From: Kappaphycus alvarezii
Lineage: Eukaryota; Rhodophyta; Florideophyceae; Gigartinales; Solieriaceae
Direction: 5' to 3'
Length of the DNA stretch: 64,000 nucleotides
Assembly (NCBI GenBank): GCA_002205965.3
Contig: NADL03000753.1
Span: forward strand, 806,001 to 870,000
This document shows, one piece after another, positions 1 through 10,044 of this stretch; the stretch's first letter is position 1; every line of letters starts with the position of its first letter. A program made the position numbers and the translations under genes. The notes below the pieces were generated by a model. It was not told the origin of the DNA. It searched no databases and was given only the letters and a program-made list of their open reading frames with translations.

Positions 1-405
1 CCTTCCCGACACCCTTCGGAGAGCCAAAAGTGTTTGCTTTCTGTGGGGAGTATGGTCGTAAGGCTGAAACTTAAAGAAATTGACGGAAGGCATCACCAGG
101 TGTGGAGCCTGCGGCTTAATTTGACTCAACACGGGGAAACTTACCAGCTCTGGACATAGTGAGGATTGACAGATTGAGAGCTCTTTCTTTATTTTATGGT
201 TGGTGGTGCATGGTCCTTCTTAGTTGGTGGAGTGATCTGTCTAGTTAATTACGTTAACGAGCGAGACCTGGGCGTGCTAGCTAGGTGCGACTACCGCTTT
301 TTGGTAGTGAGGCTGCCTTCCTAGACGGAATTCGGACGTCTAGTCCGCGGAAGCTACAGGCAATAACAGGTCTGAGATGCCCTTAGATGTTATGGGCCAC
401 ATGCA
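1..405 (+). rRNA. 18S rRNA gene, 3'-part fragment, probably a pseudogene copy
   Basis: The stretch reads as the second half of a eukaryotic nuclear small-subunit rRNA: GGCTGAAACTTAAAG, GCGGCTTAATTTGACTC, CACGGGGAAACTTACC, GAGGATTGACAGATTGAG, GGTGGTGCATGG and GATGCCCTTAGATG follow in the right order and spacing. The upstream part lies outside the window. Similarity stops at about 405, just after the GGGCC that follows the last motif, so the final part of the gene (including the region that normally reads TACACACCGCCCG) is absent. Some bases that are near-universal are changed, for example A at 77 where GGAATTGACGG is expected and A at 251 where TTAATTCCG is expected. I see that directly; that it is a non-functional copy is inference. 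An unusual lineage or poor assembly at an rDNA edge are alternatives. Confidence 0.85.
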
Positions 406-1315
406 TGCTCAATTGTGCTGAGGCCGCTGGCTCGTCTTTTCGGCGCGGATCACGCCTTATGGCAACTCCTTGGGGACTTACAGTGTTCTCGTCGATACCT
501 TGTAACAGCGGTGAAACATTACCGCACCACACGAGCCCCAGCAGGGATCGCCGATACGACGCTACCTGCGGTGCGTCGCTCGCTCCACCAATACCCAGCA
601 AGTACTCCTGCGCACGCACCTTCGGCACGCATCGTCACCTGTGGCGATCGAAACCTATCGCGTTGGAACCAACGCTAGTCGCTAACGGAAGCGACGAAAG
701 GGGAAGGGATAAAGAGATACCAAAGACTTCCGCGCTCCGCGATGAGCGCTTATAGAAAGGGAGACTGGATCGATAAAGTCGCAATTATAAGGGGTAGGGA
801 GATCGTGTAGGTCCAAGGTGAATTTTACACTCAAGGGGCATAAGGTGGGGTATTGGACCTTAAATATACAGAGTCCCCCCTTGCCCGCCGCCGGCTCAGG
901 TGAGCCGGTTGCAGGGATCCAATATGGATCCAGATCTAATCTATCATTAGCTTCTCTAAATAGGTACAGCAGCCGCCATTGGACGCCCACGCATACTATG
1001 CACTGTAGGACCGCCACAGTAGGGGCTCACCTTACACTTGCCCCCCTAATGTCGTAGCTTGGGGTAGGGCGACAGCAATGCATTACATTCTGTCCACTTA
1101 CGAAGTCCTCGATTGCCTTCTTGAGCCCCTTGTAGTTCGTCGGGTCTCTATGAAGATTCTTTACTCTTTACTTATCTTGAGTGTAAACCTCACAAACTGC
1201 AGGGGGGTCAGTGAAGATGGTTCACTGTGGGTAATAAAAAGGTAGACAGTCCTATGACCTTGTTTTTAAACCACTGGCAGGAACTATGATACAAATGCTT
1301 GAGCGTGTCTTCCAA
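406..1315. other. unassigned GC-rich stretch after the 18S fragment
   Basis: No rRNA, ITS or coding similarity was recognised after the abrupt end of the 18S match. Several overlapping frames stay open for 80 to 120 codons on both strands, which is expected from the base composition. It could be part of the degraded LINE that follows, but no reverse-transcriptase motif can be read here. Confidence 0.3.
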
Positions 1316-1710
1316 CTAGAAAGCAGCTGGTATTCCGGTCGACAAGCAGGCTACGTTGGAGGTGACCATCAACGCGGCGTGTCGTTGAAGGAGAACTGCC
1401 CTCACCCTGGAGTATTGGTCCAACGCTCGGTTGGCGACCTCTCCGGCCACCTCCATGATGTGACGGAACGCATCGGGTTGCCAACCCCCGAGCATTGAGA
1501 TAGGAACGGGCACGAGTCTGTCCGTGCCGTCTAACTGGCTATGACCCTCTGGTATTTTCGTAGCTTGCCCGCGCGGGCTGCGTTCAAGCTCGTAAGGGGG
1601 TCAAAAGTTCTCATCCTGAGGTGAGAACGGGCCAGCGGGTTCACGAAAGTCACATCAAAGTAATCGGTACCGCCGGTGGCGCCCGTAGCCCTGATGTCTG
1701 CCTAGCTTTG
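1316..1710 (-). mobile_element. LINE (non-LTR retrotransposon) ORF2 C-terminal tail, copy A
   Basis: On the minus strand the frames hold two blocks: first DIRATG..GG.DYFDVTFVN (about 1705-1635), then PISMLGGWQPDAF followed by VLLQRHAALMV and a stop at about 1316. These resemble the region after the reverse transcriptase in many non-LTR elements, where an RPDI...DV.V.NP block and an FVPI...GGW.P.A block follow a zinc-finger-like region. The same blocks recur in the same order at 11.85-12.08 kb and 12.27-12.91 kb. The two blocks lie in different frames, so this copy is broken. No reverse-transcriptase core is seen nearby. The family name is inference from block order; that the three copies are related is seen directly. 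Confidence 0.55.
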
Positions 1711-1814
1711 TGTTCCCCGTGTGATTGGGTTCGATGGGGATGCCTTACGCTAAGGCTCAGGTCAGTACTCCGTAAGGTGACGTGGTCATCGTGGCGGACG
1801 ATTCACTACAATTC

Positions 1815-1838
1815 TGTACTGTGCAGTACAGTACAGTA
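1815..1838. repeat. (CTGTA)n / (TACAG)n palindromic microsatellite, locus 1
   Basis: A short pentanucleotide run switches strand in the middle (TGTACTGTGCAGTACAG), so it can fold on itself. The same repeat with arms in both orientations recurs near 8560, 11150, 14055 and 38155. Confidence 0.7.
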
Positions 1839-2144
1839 TTTGGAAATTTCAGCTGGGCCGCGCTGAATAGCGCCGTCCCAATCTGTAAGGCAAACCATTA
1901 CTTTACAGTAACTTTGGGTTCTGTAGTACTACTGTAGGTTTTCCGCCGCCACCGCCTTCAAGAGTGTATTATAGTGGATCATCTCTACGGCAGGCTTCTT
2001 CTTCGTCATACGATGTGAGGAAGACGCCGAGCCTGCAAGTAACTACTACGCAAGTATTGAATCCGCTCAGGAAGACTTCCATCCTGGTCAACTGAAGCCC
2101 CTTCCTTCTCCATTTACCACCCTTTTTCTCCGGTCAGTCTCGTC

Positions 2145-3892
2145 ATGTCGTCTGGATCAACACTCACCTCATGGCGTCTCGTAACCGCCCGTGTGCACAT
2201 CTCCCTCAGTCCACAAGAACTCTACACCTCCCCTCGCTCTATTGCCACTCGAATTGCATTTAATTCCCTCTTTCTGAAATACACGCCTGAACTCGGTGGT
2301 GTCGCTGTTGCTCAGGTGTCCCCTCTTTCCTTTTCCGCTCCCGCTCATTTTATTGGCGCCTCACCGTATGCTCATCTTGTAGCTACCGCTCAGCTTTTAG
2401 TTTTGCCCCTTCCAGAGGAGTGCAAATTGTTGGAAAAGTAACGTACGTCGGCCCAGATCACATTGGCTTGTCCGTGTTCAATGTCTTTCATGCTACACTG
2501 CCGATAGAGCCTGTCAAAGAGTTTTACGCTTATGAAAACAAGATTAGTAGTGGCGAATGTGTACGAAAATGGAGGATAGTGAGGAATGCTGTCGGGTTTC
2601 GAGAGGATGTCACCGTGGGAAGACAGATGCGATTTGTTGTTGATTCTATCAAGGCCTCCCAGTCCGGGTTGTTTCAAATCCTTGCCAGTCTTAACGACGC
2701 CTTGTGTAACACCAACGCGGAGGCCCGCTTAACGCTGGGCGTGCTGCCGAAGGAAGAGGAAATATGCATGCAACTGGAGACAGCGAATACGCTTCCTCTA
2801 GATGGCCATTCAGCCCAAAATGGATTTATGAGTGAGGGGAAGGAGGAGGACACTTTGCCTATGCGCATCATGCCGCTTGGAAAAAAATCATCTGCAAGTC
2901 GTGCTAGGAGTGCCCTTTCAGCACTGCAGACTCCAGTAGGAGATGCAGGAATATTTGGAGATGTGCTAACGCCTAGCTTGGATGCGGGAGGCGGAAAGGT
3001 AGCAAAAATGGGCTGGCTTGACGGAGAGAAAAGCAGTGGGGAAAGAAGGTCAAAGAAGAAGGAGAAGAAGAGGAAGTCTGTCAAGTTTGAGGATAGAGAG
3101 AGGGAAATGAAAGGTGAACCCCAACAATTAGTGACGAGTATGGATGCTGTGGCACCTGTGTTGACACAAGCAGTGGAGGGCACTCGGGACTCGACAGAGA
3201 AGAGGGCAAGGAGAAAGGAAAAAGCAGAGAGGAAGAGAAAGAAACGAGAGAATGAAATCCTCGAGTTGGAGCGGGAAAAGGCGCTCAGAAGTGGGGAGAA
3301 ATCAAAGAAGAAGAAGAAGAAGCGAAAGTCTACTCAGGATGGAACGAAGACTGCGGTGGAGTTTCTGTTTGGTGCGGGGACAAATAATGGTCGAGCAGAG
3401 GAAGAAGATACGAAGAAAGAAGAGTCCGTCGGATTGCTTGACGGAATGGGTGGGCCTTGGGATGCAACAAAGGAGAGGGCTTGCTGGTTGAGGAGGAAAA
3501 GGCAGATACGGAAGACATTGGTAGCAATGTCCGGCAAAATGAGGCGAAGATTTTAAAGGAGGACAAGCGGATGAGCGCGGAGGCTCTCAAGGTAGTAAGG
3601 ATGCCAGCCCCTCTGCAACACGAAGCCGGACCTCAGAAAAGTCACCGCTTCTCAAGCATGATGTGAAAGAAGAGGTCGAGTTGAGTGTGAATGAGAAAGA
3701 ACCAACGACATCTAGCCCGAAGAGAAAAACCCATGTGGGGAAAGGGACATCTGAAGGGGAAGGAAGTTCCGAGCGGTCAAGACAGAAAAGAGTGAAGCGG
3801 AAAAGGGAGAAAATGATGGCGACGGTGGAAGCGAGGAACGAAAACATAAGAGTAAGAAACGGAAAAAGAAACATGAAAAACAATTTGCATAA
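2145..3892 (+). CDS. RNA polymerase I subunit RPA43-like (frame changes present)
   Basis: The product would be the A43 stalk subunit of RNA polymerase I, which with its partner contacts the initiation factor Rrn3/TIF-IA in the nucleolus. The N-terminal block (about 2145-2400) shows the Rpb7-N-type layout (VHISLSPQELY, then GVAVAQ); the next block is an S1/OB-like region with the hallmark VGKVTYVGPDHIGL (about 2427-2468). From about 3040 the protein is a lysine/glutamate-rich tail, ending in KHKSKKRKKKHEKQFA with a stop at 3890-3892; basic tails of this sort are typical of RPA43. The ATG at 2145 opens the conserved region directly. The reading frame shifts near the T-run at 2401-2404 and again in the tail (between about 3440 and 3830), so no single frame covers it. 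A decayed copy is possible; sequencing indels seem likelier because neighbouring genes show the same. Confidence 0.7.
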
Positions 3893-4247
3893 CAGTTAAC
3901 TCTGGGAAAATCGTAAGGTAGCAAGTTTGCCGGCGCACAAAATCAGATAAGGTCGTTGAGATTTGGTCGCCCTGAAATCTCAGTGATAATGACGATGTAT
4001 GCAGATTCCTCAAAAATGGCAAAGAAAAACAGGACGTCACTTTGAAATCAGATGAATCTGGGAACGGCTTGTAATGAGGTCAAAGGTGCCAAATGCCATC
4101 AGATGCGGGAATAGTTTAAATTAGTATCTGTATCCGGAAGGTTGGCCTTCTGGTAGCTCCTCCCGAAGTTTCTCGGTACTACTTTGGCTCGCATTTGACA
4201 ACCTACAGAAGCGTTTACATCTGGCCAATTCATTCAGTCCCGACGGC
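3893..4247. other. intergenic, RPA43-like to glutathione peroxidase
   Basis: Tandem spacing between two plus-strand genes. No motif was recognised beyond an open frame that runs on upstream of the ATG of the next gene, which leaves a slightly longer N-terminus possible. Confidence 0.4.
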
Positions 4248-4714
4248 ATGTCTCTCCATTCCGTTCCCCCGTTCAATGATATCGAAGGAAACAGCATCTC
4301 GCCGTCGCTGTTCCACAACAAAGTAGTTTTTGTCATCAATGTCGCCTCCGCATGCGGCTACACTAAGCCCGGTTACGATCTCCTTGCGTACCTCATCAGC
4401 AAGTATCCCTCAACCGATTTCCTTGCCGTCGCAGTTCCTTGTAACGCTTTTGGTCGTCAGGAAAGTGGGTCAGCCGATGAGATCAAGACCTTTGCACTCG
4501 CCCGTGCAAACAAATTGCTGATCACTGAACGATCAGAGGTAAATGGTAGTAATGCTCATCCGATTTTTAGAGCAGCAGCTGAGAAGTTTCCGTCCCCGAT
4601 TCGGTGGAATTTTGATGGAAGACTCGTTTTTGGAAGGGATGGTAAGCCGGTCGCAAGATTTGGCAATGGGCTGCTGTAGCCGATATTGAAGCTGCTATTG
4701 ACCAAGTCATCTAA
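4248..4714 (+). CDS. glutathione peroxidase-like (thioredoxin-fold, Cys type)
   Basis: The protein belongs to the glutathione peroxidase family, which reduces hydroperoxides with glutathione or, in most Cys-type plant and protist members, thioredoxin. Visible family motifs in order: VVFVINVASACGYT with the peroxidatic Cys in place of selenocysteine (about residue 36), AVPCNAFGRQESGS with the catalytic Gln (about residue 73), VNGSNAHPIF, and RWNFDGRLVFGRDGKPVARF with the catalytic Trp and Asn. So Cys, Gln, Trp and Asn of the tetrad are all present. There is no clear targeting peptide. One open frame stops at 4677-4679 just after PVARFG; in the neighbouring frame WAAVADIEAAIDQVI follows and stops at 4712-4714, matching the usual acidic C-terminal helix, so a single-base indel at about 4664-4670 is likely. 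Length (about 155 residues) is normal for the family. It is convergent with the chaperone gene downstream. Confidence 0.85.
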
Positions 4715-5150
4715 GTTTATGATTCATTCCTTGTCATCGGTAAGGCGTTCCATTAGTATGTTATTCAGTAGTACCGTTGTCAACGTTACCATAACGTCAA
4801 GTAAACGGTAACAACGGAGAAACACCGATTCGCAAGAAGGCCGTCGGCATATCCGGAATGATTCATAGAATTCTTTGGAGTCATCAGTATGGAACCTCGT
4901 CTTCCGGGATAGGCATCCCCCTCCCAAACGCAAGCGATGTCCATCAAGCCGCTGCCCTAGTACCCAGAAATGTTACCTTGCACTTAAGACGTCTGCCAAG
5001 GATATCATTTACATTGCAATGAAGAGTTCGATTATTATTGTCAGTTGACGGTTTCTTAGAGCTCATGGAGATAACCGACCATGGCTTTTCGTTGACCCCT
5101 ACGCAACCTACCCCAAAATCTTTGAATGTCTGCAGCGACACCTTCCCGCC
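4715..5150. other. convergent intergenic region
   Basis: Lies between the 3' ends of the peroxidase (+) and the ER chaperone (-). No RNA gene or repeat was recognised. Confidence 0.4.
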
Positions 5151-8098
5151 CTACAGTTCATCTTTGATTCCTCCAATACCAGACGCAGCATCTGCCTTTG
5201 CGGACTCCATGTCTGGTTCCAATGGTATATCCTTCGCAGAATCCTCTAGTTCTGCATCATTGGATGCCTCATCTCTTGTCGAATTGGATTCAGAAGTTGC
5301 GTCTGAAGAAACTTGATCCAATTCCTCTTCTGCAGTGTCACTGTGTTCCGACGCGTCGGGGAAACCTTGGGGCAGGGGTACTTCAAGCTTGACAATCTTC
5401 TCACTTCCTTAACAAGCTCTTTCCCTTTGCATAAATGTCCCGTAATGTTACTATGGGATTCTCGGTTAGAGCAACCTTGCTCTGCTCATCTTCTTTCTCA
5501 TCCTTCCAAGCCCTGGTAGATTCACAGAACGTCTTAAATTTGTCAAACTCATCTACTTCGTGCTCTTTCTGTCCACGTGCAGTTGTCGGAGGTCAACGTT
5601 TTTCTTAGGCCATATCAATAGCCTCACCAAGCTGCTTTAAGGCATCTGGGCGACCTGCTAGTTCTTTCGCCCTCGATTCCATCGGTTCAAACAGCTTTTT
5701 GAGCTCAAAGTGCTTTTTGCGCAAGTTCCAGTTGCTTGGCATCCTCCGTATACATCCAGTCTTCCCCCTCATCAAATGCATGAATCAGGTTGTCTCTCTC
5801 TTCCTCGTTGACACCTTATAAAATCGTCGTCTTCATCCAAACTGCGCACCTTTGACCTGATCTCTAGAATAAACCCTTCAAGAGAGAGAGCGTCGGCACG
5901 TTCCACTCTTTCGATATCAGCCTTTTCAAGGTCGTTGAGAACCTTCTTCGCGTCATCAAGTTGCTTACCAGACATCTGCGTACCTATCAGACCCTCACCG
6001 TCGACATACTCGATCTTCAATGCTTGGCGATGCACAATCGTCTGTGAGGACCTTTCAATCTTGGTTTTCGTTTTCTTAGCTTTCTTGTCATTTGCATCGG
6101 AGGTATCTTTCGAAGAACTATCATCCGCAGAAACGTCACTTGCCGTTTCGTCCTTATTCTCATCACTTTGAACCGACCCATCTGATGTAGCTTGGTTCTC
6201 CTCATCCTTCTCTCCGGTGATCCAGAAGGAATCTTTTACCTTCCTTGTTCTTTCCGTCCTTTGTCTTGTCTTCCTTTTCTTCCTTTATCTCGACTTCTTT
6301 CTCGACAATGATGGTTTCGTCAACAGAACTCTCCGCAGTGCCAATTCTGATAGAGCCGCTCCGGTCAACATGGAACGTTAAGGCAACCCGAGGAGTCAAG
6401 TTTTTCGACTTCGATGAGTCTTTCAGTTTCTTTAGGACATCCGCCACCCCTTCACTTTTATTTCGCATACAGCGTTCGCTCCGGGTAGCGGCTCCTCCCT
6501 GAGTTGTCTAGCCCCAGATACACCTCCAGTCCAAAGTCTTTATCTCGATTTAGGCTCAAGGTCTTCTTAGATGGCATTTTGGCCGCACCTTCCGGGAATA
6601 TGTCCACCTTTTGGGTGCTCTTCTTCCCTGAGCCCGAGAACATCCCACCGGAGGTAGTTTCCTTTTCAATTTCGGCCGTAATTACCCTGTTGTACACGTC
6701 CTCAAAAGTCCAGCTTCCGGACTCGGAATGTGCTGCTCAAGGATGCCGCAAAGTACACTGAACCCATTACGGCCGCCTCGTCGGTATTAATACTTTTGTC
6801 AAAGAACTGATGCCCAACGCATTGCATAGTTCCGACTGGACCCTCGGTGTTCGGCTAGTCCCTCCAAAAGGCACAACCGCATCCAGATCCTTAGCATCTA
6901 ACTTTGCCTCATTCAGGACAGCCTTTGCCGGTGCTGCGACCAACTTGAGCATCGCCTCCGCATCTTCCTCAAACTCGGCCCTTGTCATTGAGGTCTTGAG
7001 GTCGGTGTCCTCATGAAGACTGGCGACACTTACAAAAGTATCAGTATTGGCACTCAAAACTTCCCTGACTTTCTGCCTCTTTCCTTAATCTCTGCATAAC
7101 CCTGGGCAACGATCTGGCCGGTGTGGCACCCTCGCCTCTTTGCTTATCAAACGCATCGGCCAGCGTTCCACCACAACACCGTCAAGTAACTTTCCGCCGA
7201 CACCCGTTTCCCAGGCATGTCCTAACATTTTAATGCCCTGAGCCAGACCGGTTTTGACATCTGTTGTAACCTCAGCAATGCTAGCACTTGCACTACCCGC
7301 ACCCAAATCATAAAACATGACTTCTGGGTAATCGTCTTCGGTACCCTCTTCTTCTTATCCTTCATCTTTGCAGCCTCAATCGCTGCCTCGTTGGTTTTGC
7401 TTTTCCATCCAAGGCGTACTTCAAGGCAGCTGCTGTGTTGGCGTTGACAACACCCAAGCAATTCAAGCCAATTACTCTAGCAGCATCCGTGACTGCCTGC
7501 CTCTGCCTTTCATCGTACCATGCTGGAACGGTGATGGCAACATCCTTGACAATGCCCCCACCTAAATACGCAGTAGCCTGCCTCTTAGCCATAGCCAACA
7601 ACATTGCGACTACCTCCTCACCTGTAAACGGCTCGGGCAAACCATCCAACTGCAAAGTTCTTCTCGCACATAGAGGTCCCGGCTCTTCATCGAGAGGACA
7701 TTCACCATTAAGGAACGGCCGTCGAGAATGGCGCGATTTGGTGCCTTTGCGCGTAGGCGACGGCAGCATCGCCAAAGAGACGCTCCCCTCCTCGTAAAGC
7801 CGACAGCGGCAGGGGTCTTGCGTTTGGACTGCTCATTGGTGACGAGTTCAAGGCCTTTGCCAGGACGGGCGACGGCAACTTTAATGTATCCGAGACCAAG
7901 ATCGACAGCCATTAGATTTGCGGTTGAAACATAGGCAAGGAGGGAGACAAGGAGAAGGGAGACAAGGAAAAGGGAGACATGGTGGTGGGCATCCGAGAGA
8001 GGGTAAGTGGTGGAAGAGTGAGGCTGAAAACTTGTCTTTGACGGAGATTTGGAAGGGGGGAAGGAGGTTGCACGAGGGACAGTGCACGAGGGATACAC
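5151..8098 (-). CDS. ER-lumen Hsp70 relative of the GRP170/HYOU1/Lhs1 type, ends KDEL
   Basis: Large ER chaperones of this type act as nucleotide-exchange factors for BiP and hold unfolded proteins. Reading down the minus strand: a hydrophobic leader (SLFLVSLLLVSLLAYVS, about 7975-7920); MAVDLGLGYIKVAVA (phosphate-1 loop, about 7913-7870); DVAITVPAWYDERQRQAV and NTAAALKYAL (about 7555-7400); MFYDLGAGSA (phosphate-2, 7318); MTRAEFEEDAE and VVPFGGTSRTPRVQ (adenosine motif, about 6870); a substrate-domain region to about 6460; a long Glu/Lys/Asp-rich insert (about 6330-6060); LSLEGFILEIRSKVR of the helical domain (about 5880); and an acidic tail ending GGIKDEL with the stop at 5151-5153. DLGxGYIKVA, not the DLGTTxS of BiP, and the acidic insert favour GRP170. 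About 980 codons fit the family. Pieces lie in alternating frames with at least eight changes and no gaps, so indels rather than introns. The exact start is uncertain; 8098 is the most upstream ATG in frame. Confidence 0.85.
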
Positions 8099-8519
8099 GC
8101 TTTCCTTGGATAGGAAGGTGACACGGAACGGGAGGAATTTCTGGGGAAGTCTCAGAGATCCGCAGGAACGTGGATGGGGGACGCAGAGAATCGACGGCAG
8201 CTGTTCAACATATTAAATTGAGTTGATTTATTGATAATGTACCAAACAAAATTCCTTTAGTGGATGTGTGCAGGGGTTCTATTATCATGTGATGCCAATT
8301 TTGCATGAATGGTTTTTTTTTCGTTTCTTTTTGCAGGATGCTGATGGCACACCGTCCGTTTCGATAATGGATTCGAGGTCATTAGGGATAAATATGTTTG
8401 ATCCAGGCATGCCCAATTTCTTGGAATTGTCGTTGATTGACCGAACTGTTTTCACAGCTTATTTTATTGGCTTCGATGCCGCATTGAGTGCTGGCAGTTT
8501 ACTCAATCCATTTCAAACT

Positions 8520-8693
8520 GAAATTTCAATCAACTCAAGTAGTTTCCGTACTGTCCTTTACTGTACTGTACTGTACAGTATTGCCACTTTATGTACATAG
8601 GACAGCTTGTCTTTTGGCGGCAAAACTTGAAATTTCAATCAACTTGTGTGAACTGTAATTCTGTAATTCAGACCATACAGGACAGCTTGTCTT
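8520..8693. repeat. short dispersed direct repeats
   Basis: GAAATTTCAATCAACT occurs at about 8519-8534 and again at about 8629-8644; AGGACAGCTTGTCTT occurs at about 8600-8614 and again at about 8679-8693. The two pairs are interleaved, as if a ~100-base stretch had been partly duplicated. The pentanucleotide palindrome at 8559-8580 sits inside. Confidence 0.6.
8559..8580. repeat. (CTGTA)n palindromic microsatellite, locus 2
   Basis: ACTGTACTGTACTGTACAG: three CTGTA units running into one inverted unit. Confidence 0.7.
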
Positions 8694-9366
8694 CAGCCAT
8701 AGCCATTAGGAAAGCTCGACTCTACAATCATCTCAAGGCCCGAAAATGGATCATCAATTTGAAGCTCTCAGAAACAATCGCCTTGTCATCGGTGCCTGCA
8801 ATCTCTTGTGTTGAAACTAAAGTAGACCACTAGTTTGGACCCGGTTTCGTCATTTCATCACCGCACGACTACAAACTGCTGCTTTCGTGTGCACACATTC
8901 AACCTGACAAACTACTACAACCTTTACTTACGAAGTACACATTCATTGCGCAAATAGCGACTCCCACCCTGAAATCATCACAATACAGTACATGCCAGCC
9001 CACACCTGCACACAAGCGTAGGACATCGAACGCCGTCACACCGCATTACTCACGACATTGCTCTGACGACAGAGGTCCTCAACACCCCAGACACAAAAAA
9101 ACATATGCTGTACAACACAGGCCACAGCTCAGACTAATCCTACGCCAATCTCCCCTTCTCCCAGCAACCTCTTTACAACAGATAACTTGTTCAATTTTCG
9201 AACATGGCAGACAAACTACTCACCTTGCCGAATCTCTGCACCTCAACCTGTGGCACAACCCCGTGAGCCTCTCGTATACCATGTCTAGTTCCCAGACTCG
9301 CAGACCTTCAAGTCTGCGCTCTCTCCACATGTTATTAGACTCCCGTTCCCGCCATGCACCCTGCAC

Positions 9367-10044
9367 CTACGCTTTGAACTCGTCGAACCTGTTTTCTTCT
9401 GGGGGAGGTTGATTGTATTTGGGTAGCTTGATTAACGGGCTTTCTCGTTCCTCCTCCCTTGCCGACGAGTTGGTCATCGTGTTTAGACTCATCATCGTTG
9501 ACCCGGATCGATCAGCTTGGTATACTGTGGCCGTTGGATCCGGTGGCGGTAACTCGTCTTCTACCACAAAGCAGCGGAATACTTTCATCAACATCAAGTC
9601 AAACAATCCAAGCTCTCTTCTGGTGGGCGTTGTTTTGCGTGGTTGTAGGTATGGATGATCATAATGGACGCCAGAAGAGGGCCGAGGGGATGATGGAGTT
9701 TGCAACGTATGAAAAGAGGTGCGTTTAGATTCCATGGCGGGGCAAATATTGTCAGGACAAATGACTTGAACAGTGATGAAGCCGGAGGAGGAGGTTACAG
9801 ACAGGGGAAGGGCTGAAGGGTTTAGGTGTGGCGCATATTCAGGAGAAAGATGGAAGGAATTCAGTTTCGGAAGCAGGATAGGAGGAGCGCAGGATGTGTG
9901 CGGCAAATGTAGATGCAATATCGTGGCCCGGGCTTCGGCAAAATATAGATCTGGCAGACGGCAGACAGGGGCAAGGGAAGGTGCTGATAAAGAATTGAAG
10001 CGAGGGAGGAGAGCAAAGGAGATTTGTAGCCGGACAAGAGCCAC
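9367..10044 (-). CDS. hypothetical ORF, 225 codons, doubtful
   Basis: The longest open frame between the chaperone and the LINE tails. No family was recognised. The first 100 residues are Pro/Leu/Ser-rich and unstructured-looking; an internal Met at about 9735 starts a more protein-like stretch with MESKRTSFHTL, then RRELGLFDLMLMK, then a hydrophilic tail ending ENRFDEFKA. The RRELGLFDL piece faintly recalls the start of amino-acid permeases, but no membrane segments follow, so that is not claimed. It could be a real exon of an intron-containing gene or chance. Confidence 0.25.
   Translation of the reverse strand: MALVRLQISFALLPRFNSLSAPSLAPVCRLPDLYFAEARATILHLHLPHTSCAPPILLPKLNSFHLSPEYAPHLNPSALPLSVTSSSGFITVQVICPDNICPAMESKRTSFHTLQTPSSPRPSSGVHYDHPYLQPRKTTPTRRELGLFDLMLMKVFRCFVVEDELPPPDPTATVYQADRSGSTMMSLNTMTNSSAREEERESPLIKLPKYNQPPPEENRFDEFKA

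Larger units (their letters stand above)
8099..9366. other. intergenic region upstream of the ER chaperone
   Basis: No convincing gene. The first 150 bases hold the promoter side of the minus-strand chaperone gene; a CCACG half-site (minus strand, near 8170) is present but without a CCAAT partner, so an ER-stress element cannot be claimed. Short direct repeats lie at 8520-8693. An open frame at 8268-8600 resembles nothing known to me. Confidence 0.35.

Noticed and set aside
406-760. A group I intron interrupting the 18S gene
   Set aside because: The 18S sequence does not resume anywhere downstream and no conserved intron core was seen.
682-1017. 111-codon minus-strand ORF
   Set aside because: Overlaps other equally long frames in GC-rich sequence and shows no motif.
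2366-2400. A 35-base GTATGC...TTTTAG mini-intron in the RPA43-like gene
   Set aside because: Removing it does restore the frame, but it would delete the conserved stretch HLVATAQLLV that aligns with the family, so a single-base indel at the T-run is the better reading.
8150-8200. ER-stress response element for the chaperone gene
   Set aside because: A CCACG half-site is there, but the CCAAT partner at the required spacing is missing.
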